From an uncultured Bacilli bacterium (GTDB taxonomy: Bacteria; Bacillota_I; Bacilli_A; RF39; UBA660): DNA of 6,824 nt. The notes below the pieces were generated by a model. That model was not told the origin of the DNA and made no database searches. It saw nothing but the letters and a program-made list of their open reading frames with translations. The position numbers were made by a program, and so were the translations under genes. Shown one piece after another: positions 1 through 5,545 of this stretch. The stretch's first letter is position 1. Each line of letters begins with the position of its first letter. The stretch is taken from the NCBI GenBank assembly GCA_949746915.1, contig CATKEA010000053.1:1-6824 (forward strand), read 5' to 3'.

Positions 1-303
1 ATTAACACTAAGCAATGATTCATACTGAAAGTTATATTTATCATAATCATCTACAAAACTATTTTTGTAATCATCTATATAGACATTACTTGCTTTTAGT
101 GCTGAATCAATCAAAGCTTTTAATTTCTTATCATTTTGATTATGCATTAATTTACTGACATTAGGTATTGTTATTGCTAGAATAATTCCAATTATAACAA
201 GCACTGTTAATAGTTCAACTAATGTGAATCCTTTTTTATTATTCTTTTCTATCTTAAATTTATTATCACTTTGTTTTTTTCTATCATTAAACCATTTTCT
301 CAT
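1..303 (-). CDS. Prepilin (type IV pilin / pseudopilin), partial at 3' end
   Basis: This gene reads leftwards from ATG at 303-301. The 101 codons seen are open to base 1, so the C-terminal globular domain lies outside the window. The protein has a long, charged leader (residues 1-25, rich in K, N and D) ending KKG, followed by FTLVELLTVLVIIGI. That is the class III (type IV prepilin) signal: cleavage is expected after G25, F26 becomes the N-methylated first residue, and E30 is the conserved Glu+5. The hydrophobic helix runs to about residue 47 and continues into a charged amphipathic helix (SKLMHNQNDKKLKALIDSAL). An AAAGG at 318-314 lies 10 nt upstream of the start. The family builds pili, competence pseudopili or type II secretion pseudopili after processing by a PilD/ComC-type peptidase. 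The leader is longer than the roughly 6-10 residues usual in type IVa pilins. Which fibre it serves cannot be told from the N-terminus alone. Confidence 0.93.
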   Translation of the reverse strand, partial: MRKWFNDRKKQSDNKFKIEKNNKKGFTLVELLTVLVIIGIILAITIPNVSKLMHNQNDKKLKALIDSALKASNVYIDDYKNSFVDDYDKYNFQYESLLSVN

Positions 304-618
304 AGCATTCTTACCTTTCAATACCCTACAATCTATATTAGTATTTAAAACTTTTCATATAAAAGTACAAGTTTTAATAAAAAAATGGAACACTAATAAT
401 GTTTATGTCCCAAAACTGCATATGTTAACTTAAATTAGCTACTACAAATCAATATTTTACTATAATGCCAAGCTTTAGTAATTGTTATCAATAATATAAT
501 TCTAGCATTTTTATTTATTGTAGTCAATAAATGTAGTTTATATTTAGATTATTTATTTTGAATATATAAATAAGACACGAAAAATATTACAATGTATATA
601 AGAAAGGGCGTGATAAAA
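304..618. other. Divergent intergenic region between prepilin and RHH regulator genes
   Basis: This non-coding, very AT-rich stretch of about 315 bp separates the leftward prepilin from the rightward regulator. It should hold both promoters, but no convincing pair of hexamers stands out. On the minus strand TTGTAC (370-365) is a possible -35 followed by a weak TAAATA. On the plus strand TACAAT (588-593) or TATAAA (565-570) could be the -10 of the regulator gene. Short dyad repeats at 481-494 and 513-532 are listed separately. An apparent ORF across 224-433 is only the antisense of the prepilin running into this spacer. Confidence 0.6.
481..532. repeat. Two near-identical dyad motifs, candidate operators of the RHH regulator
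   Basis: ATTGTTATCAATAA (481-494) and ATTGTAGTCAATAA (517-530) match at 12 of 14 positions, in the same orientation, 36 bp apart start to start. Each is an inverted repeat, ATTG-N4-CAAT. The second extends to perfect 8-bp arms, ATTTATTG (513-520) and CAATAAAT (525-532), around TAGT. The related heptamer TTGTAGT occurs at 518-524 and, on the other strand, at 447-441. Ribbon-helix-helix dimers commonly bind tandem short repeats upstream of their own gene, which starts about 90 bp downstream. Binding is inference, and AT-rich DNA gives chance dyads. Confidence 0.4.
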
Positions 619-816
619 ATGAATACTTTTCAACCTAATAAAAAACCTACAAATAATGAAAAGATAGTTGCATCAGTTCGTATGGACATCAGTAGAATAA
701 ATAAAATTGACGAAATTGCTAGCAAAATTGATATAAGTAGAAATGAACTCATAAATCAGTGTATAGAATATGCCCTTAATAATCTTGAATTTAAAGATAA
801 TAAGGATGAAAAATAA
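619..816 (+). CDS. Small ribbon-helix-helix (Arc/MetJ/CopG-type) DNA-binding protein
   Basis: This 65-residue protein has the ribbon-helix-helix pattern. A basic and polar N-terminus (residues 1-14) is followed by a short strand KIVASVRM (15-22), a first helix of about 23-38 and, after DISRNE, a second helix of about 41-57. The tail is charged (FKDNKDEK). Such proteins bind operator DNA as dimers through the paired N-terminal strands. They are usually autoregulators, plasmid/toxin-antitoxin repressors or small global regulators. I chose ATG at 619 because AAAGGG at 603-608 precedes it at suitable distance. An in-frame ATG at 592 has no ribosome binding site and would only add nine residues of poor RHH fit. 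No toxin-like partner follows: the gene is monocistronic and runs straight into a terminator. Its target is unknown. The dyads upstream and the divergent prepilin gene are the obvious candidates. Confidence 0.85.
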   Translation: MNTFQPNKKPTNNEKIVASVRMDISRINKIDEIASKIDISRNELINQCIEYALNNLEFKDNKDEK

Positions 817-817
817 G

Positions 818-851
818 ACGATTAGTAAATTGCTAATCGTTTTACTTTTTT
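818..851 (+). terminator. Rho-independent terminator after the RHH gene, possibly bidirectional
   Basis: Perfect 8-bp arms ACGATTAG (818-825) and CTAATCGT (833-840) enclose a 7-nt loop and are followed by TTTACTTTTTT (841-851). The hairpin starts two bases after the RHH stop codon. On the minus strand the same hairpin is followed by CTTATTTTT, so it could also stop leftward transcripts from the protease gene ending at 958. The 106 bp between 852 and 957 show nothing else recognisable. Confidence 0.85.
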
Positions 852-957
852 AGTTACATACTTAGACTCTTTAATACAATTTCTAACCATTTACTTTTTA
901 TTTAATTACCAACGAATCCTAAAAAAATTTAATATTATAAATACTTGTTAAGTTATT

Positions 958-1977
958 CTATTTTTTAAGTTTATTTAACTCTTTTATCGCATCATCAAAT
1001 GTAGAAACACCAATTATTTTTATTTTATATTTCTCTTTCTTCATAATAGCCATAACCTCATCATAGTTCTCACCATTTGGTACTACAAACACATCAGCTT
1101 TAGCTTTGACTGCTCCTTGAAGTTTATATTTAACACCACCAATTGCACCAACTGTTCCATCACTATTAATAGTACCTGTTCCAACTATTTTCAAACCATT
1201 AGTTATATCTTCTTCTACCAATTTATCATAAATACTAATAGCAGTCATTAAGCCTCCAGAAGGACCAGATTCATCCTTCTTAAACTTAAAAGATATCTTT
1301 GGATCTGTCTCGTATTTAAAATTTTGTAAAAAAGATATTCCAATAACATTACTATCATTTATTTTTTGAAGTACTGCATAACACTTCACAATTTTATCTG
1401 ACCTTTTAACAGTAAATTCAATATTTTCATCAATATCATATTCTTTAATAAATTTAGTCAAATCATCAAAATTAGTAATTTTTTGGCCACCAATTTCAGT
1501 AATTATATCTCCTATTTTCATATCTGTTTTTGCATCTTCAATTATATAAGCCACCACTAAATCAACATTAGTTATCTTAAAAGTTTTAAAAGCTTTTTCA
1601 TAAGCTACCTTTATAGCATTTTGATTAGCATCATTTAAATATAATCTATCTCTAACTAAAACATCTTTCTCATCCTCATTATCACTCAAAGTAAGATCAT
1701 CTATTTTTACTACATCCCAAGATTTAAATACCTTACTTAAAAGTAAAGTCGGAATAGTTGCCTTAATCTCAGATACGTAAGCCAAATTAAAACTACCTTT
1801 ACTTATAGTTTCATTAACTACTTCAATTCGTTTATTAACATCTATTGTTCCACCACCAACATAAATATAATATGGTAAACGATAAGTTAAAACAATAAAC
1901 AAGATAATATATACTAAAAGTATTTTATAATTTTCTTTTATAAATTCTTTCACTTTTTCATATGCTTTATTAACCAT
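958..1977 (-). CDS. ylbL: Membrane-anchored PDZ and Lon-type (S16) serine protease, YlbL/DdcP/SepM family
   Basis: This 339-residue protein begins with a short cytoplasmic basic segment and one membrane anchor at about residues 19-40 (LLVYIILFIVL core). The rest would lie outside the membrane. A PDZ domain spans about 140-195 (KIGDIITEIGGQKI is the typical ligand-loop and strand region). The C-terminal S16 domain has the catalytic serine in DESGPSGG (S240) and the catalytic lysine in GGVKYK (K285), a spacing close to that of E. coli Lon S679/K722. In Bacillus subtilis YlbL (DdcP) helps degrade the checkpoint inhibitor YneA after DNA damage; in Streptococcus mutans SepM trims the competence pheromone. 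The substrate here is unknown. AAAGGAG at 1991-1985 lies 7 nt before the ATG. The stop is TAG. It is divergent from the ylbJ-like gene, and in B. subtilis ylbJ and ylbL are also near neighbours. Confidence 0.92.
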   Translation of the reverse strand: MVNKAYEKVKEFIKENYKILLVYIILFIVLTYRLPYYIYVGGGTIDVNKRIEVVNETISKGSFNLAYVSEIKATIPTLLLSKVFKSWDVVKIDDLTLSDNEDEKDVLVRDRLYLNDANQNAIKVAYEKAFKTFKITNVDLVVAYIIEDAKTDMKIGDIITEIGGQKITNFDDLTKFIKEYDIDENIEFTVKRSDKIVKCYAVLQKINDSNVIGISFLQNFKYETDPKISFKFKKDESGPSGGLMTAISIYDKLVEEDITNGLKIVGTGTINSDGTVGAIGGVKYKLQGAVKAKADVFVVPNGENYDEVMAIMKKEKYKIKIIGVSTFDDAIKELNKLKK

Positions 1978-1984
1978 TGTTCTT

Positions 1985-2007
1985 CTCCTTTACAATAAAT
2001 TATAACA
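1985..2007 (-). promoter_or_regulatory. Extended -10 promoter and Shine-Dalgarno of the PDZ-Lon protease gene
   Basis: On the minus strand TGTTATAAT (2007-1999) is a perfect extended -10 (TG-N-TATAAT), with a weak -35-like TTCATA 18 nt upstream (2028-2023). The expected start, about 7 nt further on, leaves a leader of only some 15 nt, largely the AAAGGAG site. The -35 would sit over the start codon of the divergent ylbJ-like gene. For that gene, TACAAT (1991-1996, plus strand) is a possible -10, so the two promoters would overlap in the 46-bp spacer. The plus-strand call is weak. Confidence 0.5.
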
Positions 2008-2023
2008 CGAAAGAGGCAAATAT

Positions 2024-2980
2024 ATGAAAGAAAAACTTAATCATACTATTATAGTTGGCATTTTATTGACATTAACTTTATTCATTCTTCTTAACTCAAG
2101 TAATGTAATTGAAAGTACTATTATGTCAATTGGAATATGGAAAGACAAAATATTTCCTACCTTATTTCCAATGTTTGTCATAAGTAACTTACTAATATGT
2201 TATAATTTCCCTCTATTTATGGGAGAATTACTAAAAAATATAACTTCTAAATATTTTTCGCTACCAGGTAGCAGTTCTTTTATACTTATAATAAGTATGA
2301 TTTCAGGATTTCCATCAAGTAGCAAATACATAAGAAGTCTTTTACAAGAAGGCCAAATTTCATTAGAAGATGCCAATTACTTAATTAAATTTACACATTT
2401 TTCTAATCCTTTATTTATAATAGGAACTATTGGTAGTTTACTTCTCCAAAATGAAAAATTAGGACTTCTTGTTTTAATAAGTCATTATCTAGGAAACTTT
2501 ATAATTGCAATAATTTTTAAAAGAAAAAGTAATTATCCTAAGGAAAAAATTTCACTAGAAAGAGCTTTTAATTACCTTGGCTCAAAAAAAAGTCTTGGTG
2601 CCAATATTTCATCATCCATCTATGATGCTATTTCTACTCTTACCCTACTACTTGGAATCATTACTAGTTTTTTAATAATCAATAGTATTATTTCAACTAT
2701 AAATCTACCAACTATTATCAAATATATAAACTCTTGTATTTTAGAAATGACTGGTGGAGTAATCTTTGCCTCTTCACTAAATACTTCATATATTTTTAGA
2801 ACCATTCTCATGACTGCAATCATTTCGTTCGGAGGATTCAGTGTTCATATGCAAGTACTAAGTATTATTTCTGATACAAAAATAAAATACAATGACTTTC
2901 TATATGCACGTATTTTACACGTCATCATTTCATCAGTCATTGTCTTAATTTTAATAAAAACATTTAATTTTATATTTTAA
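2024..2980 (+). CDS. ylbJ: YlbJ/SpoVV-like multi-pass membrane protein (nucleoside-recognition 'Gate' family)
   Basis: This 318-residue, very hydrophobic protein has about eight or nine predicted membrane segments (roughly 8-27, 43-60, 84-97, 125-143, 147-165, 203-223, 243-260, 262-282 and 296-315). Family-typical stretches are SGFPSSSKYIR (94-104), FSNPLFIIGT (126-135), LEMTGG (240-245) and SFGGFSVHMQ (268-277). In B. subtilis YlbJ (SpoVV) sits in the outer forespore membrane and is needed to move dipicolinic acid toward the spore. Related proteins also occur in bacteria not known to sporulate, so this gene alone does not prove sporulation. At 318 residues it is clearly shorter than the roughly 400 of the Bacillus protein. 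The start is supported by AAGAGG at 2011-2016, 7 nt before ATG. Its 3' end overlaps the convergent prepilin gene by 11 bp, and no hairpin terminator is seen there. Confidence 0.85.
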   Translation: MKEKLNHTIIVGILLTLTLFILLNSSNVIESTIMSIGIWKDKIFPTLFPMFVISNLLICYNFPLFMGELLKNITSKYFSLPGSSSFILIISMISGFPSSSKYIRSLLQEGQISLEDANYLIKFTHFSNPLFIIGTIGSLLLQNEKLGLLVLISHYLGNFIIAIIFKRKSNYPKEKISLERAFNYLGSKKSLGANISSSIYDAISTLTLLLGIITSFLIINSIISTINLPTIIKYINSCILEMTGGVIFASSLNTSYIFRTILMTAIISFGGFSVHMQVLSIISDTKIKYNDFLYARILHVIISSVIVLILIKTFNFIF

Positions 2981-3530
2981 CAAAAGTTGTAATATGTATT
3001 CCAAAATCTTCATCCAAATCAGCATGTTCTATTCTAAACTCTATTGTATATATTGTCCCAGTATTAAGCGTTGTATAATCAAAAATATCTCCACCACTTA
3101 TATATAAAGATTGATAATCACCTGGTTTACTTCCCTGTGGAATATTATTAGGAATCTCATCTTTCATCATTGGATATTTAATGCCACCATACCTAACATA
3201 TTTATTCTCAACACTACTTCTATTTGATGTATCAATATTAGGAAGTATAAAATCTTTGTTTGTTCCATCTAAAAAACGAAGTTTAACACATCTTCCCTCA
3301 CTACTAGTACATCTTTCCATACTAGTAAGACCCTTTTCTAAAATATCTTTTTGAACATCCTTGGTAAGTAAATTTTTATATGCAACTAACTGCTCAGTAA
3401 TTTCTGAATTTTGAGCAGTTGTTCTATAAGACATTGCCACCTTAAGCATAGCTGTTACAATAATCATTAATAAAACAAAACAAACAATAACCTCAACAAT
3501 GGTAAAGCCTTTACTATTTAACTTCTTCAT
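2970..3530 (-). CDS. Minor prepilin (pseudopilin-like), second gene of the pair
   Basis: This 186-residue protein has the short leader MKKLNSKG, with cleavage expected after G8. It is followed by FTIVEVIVCFVLLMIIVTAML: F9 would be residue +1 and E13 the conserved Glu+5. The long hydrophobic helix (9-32) leads into an amphipathic region and a mostly beta-rich, polar C-terminal domain. Two cysteines, C74 and C81 in ERCTSSEGRC, could form a small disulphide loop once outside the membrane. C-terminal homology beyond the prepilin signature was not recognised. The start is firm: GGAGG at 3545-3541 lies 10 nt upstream, inside the end of the previous gene. The two genes overlap by one base (TAATG), which implies translational coupling and a shared role, probably as tip or minor subunits of the fibre driven by the ATPase across the divergent promoter. 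Confidence 0.9.
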   Translation of the reverse strand: MKKLNSKGFTIVEVIVCFVLLMIIVTAMLKVAMSYRTTAQNSEITEQLVAYKNLLTKDVQKDILEKGLTSMERCTSSEGRCVKLRFLDGTNKDFILPNIDTSNRSSVENKYVRYGGIKYPMMKDEIPNNIPQGSKPGDYQSLYISGGDIFDYTTLNTGTIYTIEFRIEHADLDEDFGIHITTFVKI

Positions 3531-4132
3531 TATCTATTTACCTCCAAATATGCAAATTTTTGAATTTGTTTCTTAGTATAGACAATCTCTTCACCCTTTT
3601 GTTTTCCAATATCTAAAATTTCAGAACGACTTACTACTAAATAATACTGTTCATAACCTGCAGTACCAGAAGTAATAGAAGGCAAATAAGAAATATAATC
3701 TTTAACAGCTCTAAGCCCACTAGTATTAAATATTTCTCCCTTCTTCACTCTTAGCCTAAACCTATTTATATCATTTGTTATTAACAAAATATAATCTTTT
3801 TTATCTCCTGTATCCATTCCTAACTTTTGTTTCAACACTCCACATAATATTCGAAGATCATCAGTTGAATAATTAGAACAATTAGAAATATCTTTATAAT
3901 AATTTGTTTTTACTTCGTTGGCCCATGAAGAAAAAGCTGGATCCATCATCACTAGTTTTTTTATTTCATTTGCTGCATAAACAGTTTCAACATCATCATA
4001 ATTCTCACGCCTTTTATACTCAGCTGTCAATGGAACCGCATTACGATACATAAATATAAACATAATCATAACAAAGACAGTTACAACCAAAGTTTCTGCC
4101 AGAATAAAACCTTTACTGTTTACTTTTTTCAT
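3530..4132 (-). CDS. Minor prepilin (pseudopilin-like), first gene of the pair
   Basis: This 200-residue protein starts MKKVNSKG, with predicted cleavage after G8. It continues FILAETLVVTVFVMIMFIFMY: F9 is +1 and E13 is Glu+5. The hydrophobic helix spans about 9-29, followed by a charged helix (AEYKRRENYDDVETVYAANEIKKL begins at residue 37) and a globular domain. C85 and C97 may form a disulphide. Replacement of the usual T/S-L-V/I-E by I-L-A-E at +2 to +5 is common in minor pilins. The leader is nearly identical to that of the downstream gene, suggesting duplication or selection by the same prepilin peptidase. AAGGGGAAA at 4149-4141 lies 8 nt before the ATG. It is first in a two-gene unit reading away from the assembly ATPase gene. 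Sequence outside the N-terminus was not recognised. Confidence 0.9.
   Translation of the reverse strand: MKKVNSKGFILAETLVVTVFVMIMFIFMYRNAVPLTAEYKRRENYDDVETVYAANEIKKLVMMDPAFSSWANEVKTNYYKDISNCSNYSTDDLRILCGVLKQKLGMDTGDKKDYILLITNDINRFRLRVKKGEIFNTSGLRAVKDYISYLPSITSGTAGYEQYYLVVSRSEILDIGKQKGEEIVYTKKQIQKFAYLEVNR
3541..3545 (-). promoter_or_regulatory. Internal Shine-Dalgarno that sets the start of the downstream prepilin
   Basis: GGAGG on the minus strand sits within the last codons of the 200-residue prepilin, 10 nt before the ATG at 3530. With the TAATG stop-start overlap it supports coupled translation of the two prepilins in similar amounts. Confidence 0.75.
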
Positions 4133-4150
4133 AAAATCACTTTCCCCTTA

Positions 4151-4191
4151 TTGATTATCTTATAAAATTATTATATAATAAATTAAGATAA
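4151..4191. promoter_or_regulatory. Divergent promoter/dyad region between prepilin pair and assembly ATPase
   Basis: On the plus strand TTGATT (4151-4156), a 17-nt spacer and TATAAT (4174-4179) form a good sigma-A-type promoter for the ATPase gene, with a leader of about 50 nt. On the minus strand TATAAT (4175-4170) overlaps the same bases, but no clear -35 is seen. The core is a perfect 14-bp palindrome (4168-4181), flanked by inverted arms TTATCTTA (4155-4162) and TAAGATAA (4184-4191). This may be an operator controlling both directions. The base composition makes some palindromes expected by chance. Confidence 0.5.
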
Positions 4192-4235
4192 AATACTATA
4201 GACAATTTATCAAAGAATGTAAAGGGGAATTCATT

Positions 4236-5507
4236 ATGATAGAATACGACATAGCCAACATACCTATAGTTGACTTGGCTAATAAAATTATATTAGCAGC
4301 AGTTAAATCACGCGCTTCTGATATTCACTATGATCCAATTGATGAGGGATTAAAGATTAGATTCCGTATCGATGGTGACTTAAAGGATCACACTATAATT
4401 CCAAAGGAATATGAAAGAAATCTAGTTACAAGAATTAAACTAATTTCTAATATGAACATTACAGAAAGCCGTCTTCCTCAAGATGGTGCTATTAAAGGAC
4501 GTATTGATGGAACCGATTTAGATATGCGTGTAAGTGTTCTTCCAACTAACGAAGGTGAAAAAGTTGTTATTCGTATCCTAGACTTTACTAAAAGTACTGG
4601 TGGCGTTGAAACATTAGATTTTGCTCCTAAAAACTTTATTAAATTAAAAAGAATGCTTGAAGTACCTAATGGAATTATTCTTGTTACTGGAGCAACTGGT
4701 TCTGGAAAAAGTACTACAACTTATACAATGTTAAAAGCATTAAATCGTGAGGAAACTAATATCATTACTGTTGAAGATCCAATTGAAATGAATATCGAAG
4801 GAGTTAATCAAGTTCAAGTAAATGCTGAAATAGGTATGACCTTTGCTGCTGCTCTTCGTTCTATCCTACGTCAAGACCCTAACGTTATTTTAATCGGAGA
4901 AATTCGTGATAGTGAAACTGCTCAAATCGCTGTACGTGCTTCAATTACTGGGCATTTAGTACTTTCAACAATCCATACCAACAACTCTCTATCTACAATA
5001 GAACGTTTACTAGATATGGAAGTTGAACGCTATCTTTTATCTACAGCTCTAACTGGTATTATTTCCCAAAAACTTGCTCGTCGTATTTGTCCATATTGTT
5101 CAGCATTAAGAAAATCAAGCATGTTTGAAAAAAAAGTTTTCAAAGAAGTATTAAATAAAGATGTTCCTGAAACTTGGGAAGTTAAAGGATGTAATAAATG
5201 TCGCCATGGATATCGTGGACGTATTGCTGTACAAGAAGTTCTACTATTAAACGATGCCATCAGAGATGCCATTAATAATGAAAACCTTAAAAAAAGTGAA
5301 CTTCGTGAAATGGTATACAACAAAGGAGAAGTTACTACTCTTCTACAAGATGGTTTAGAAAAAGTAATAGCTGGCTATACATCATTCGAAGAAATATATA
5401 AACTAGTAGAAATAGAAGATGCTCTAGATATGAATATTCAAGATATCTTTAAAGCAGAAGAAGATGAAAAAAAAGAACAAGAAAAAATTGAAGAAAGTAA
5501 AAATTAA
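4236..5507 (+). CDS. pilB: PilB/GspE/ComGA-family pilus or secretion assembly ATPase, short form
   Basis: This 423-residue hexameric-type ATPase powers assembly of a type IV pilus, type II secretion pseudopilus or competence pseudopilus at the cytoplasmic face of the membrane. The N2-like domain contains SDIHYDP (28-34) and RFRIDGDL (42-49). Then come Walker A GATGSGKST (152-160, K158), the Asp box TVEDPIE (178-184), Walker B VILIGEIRD (217-225, catalytic E222) and the His box GHLVLSTIHTN (239-249). The zinc tetracysteine motif is CPYC (285-288) with CNKC (319-322), which marks PilB/GspE extension ATPases and is absent from PilT retraction motors. The N-terminal N1/MshEN-type domain of full-length PilB/GspE (about 560 residues) is missing. 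The tail after about residue 390 is acidic and lysine-rich, probably helical. AAAGGGG (4221-4227) lies 8 nt before ATG. Arg codons are mostly CGT/CGC (19 of 25), unlike neighbouring genes. It is monocistronic and divergent from two prepilins. ComGA is an alternative name. Confidence 0.95.
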   Translation: MIEYDIANIPIVDLANKIILAAVKSRASDIHYDPIDEGLKIRFRIDGDLKDHTIIPKEYERNLVTRIKLISNMNITESRLPQDGAIKGRIDGTDLDMRVSVLPTNEGEKVVIRILDFTKSTGGVETLDFAPKNFIKLKRMLEVPNGIILVTGATGSGKSTTTYTMLKALNREETNIITVEDPIEMNIEGVNQVQVNAEIGMTFAAALRSILRQDPNVILIGEIRDSETAQIAVRASITGHLVLSTIHTNNSLSTIERLLDMEVERYLLSTALTGIISQKLARRICPYCSALRKSSMFEKKVFKEVLNKDVPETWEVKGCNKCRHGYRGRIAVQEVLLLNDAIRDAINNENLKKSELREMVYNKGEVTTLLQDGLEKVIAGYTSFEEIYKLVEIEDALDMNIQDIFKAEEDEKKEQEKIEESKN

Positions 5508-5511
5508 TAAC

Positions 5512-5545
5512 AAAAGGTTACTTTGATTAGTAACCTTTTTCTTTT
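5512..5545. terminator. Strong bidirectional rho-independent terminator between pilB and tmk
   Basis: Perfect 11-bp arms AAAAGGTTACT (5512-5522) and AGTAACCTTTT (5529-5539) enclose the 6-nt loop TTGATT. On the plus strand the stem runs into TTTTTCTTTT. On the minus strand it ends in CCTTTTG followed by an AT-rich stretch, so it can serve both converging genes. The pilB stop lies 4 bp away on one side and the tmk stop directly abuts the other. Confidence 0.92.

Noticed and set aside
224..433. Open frame on the plus strand giving a hydrophobic 69-residue peptide
   Set aside because: Its first part is antisense to the clear prepilin N-terminus and the rest lies in the AT-rich spacer; no ribosome binding site or recognisable domain.
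592..618. Upstream in-frame ATG extending the RHH protein by nine residues
   Set aside because: No Shine-Dalgarno before 592, while AAAGGG lies before the ATG at 619 and the RHH fold is complete from there.
619..816. RHH protein as the antitoxin of a toxin-antitoxin pair
   Set aside because: No second small gene is adjacent on the same strand; a terminator starts two bases after the stop codon.
2620..2823. Minus-strand open frame of 67 codons
   Set aside because: It is the antisense shadow of the ylbJ-like membrane protein, with no ribosome binding site of its own.
5030..5323. Minus-strand open frame of 97 codons
   Set aside because: It is antisense to the conserved zinc-motif part of the assembly ATPase; the peptide shows no known motif.
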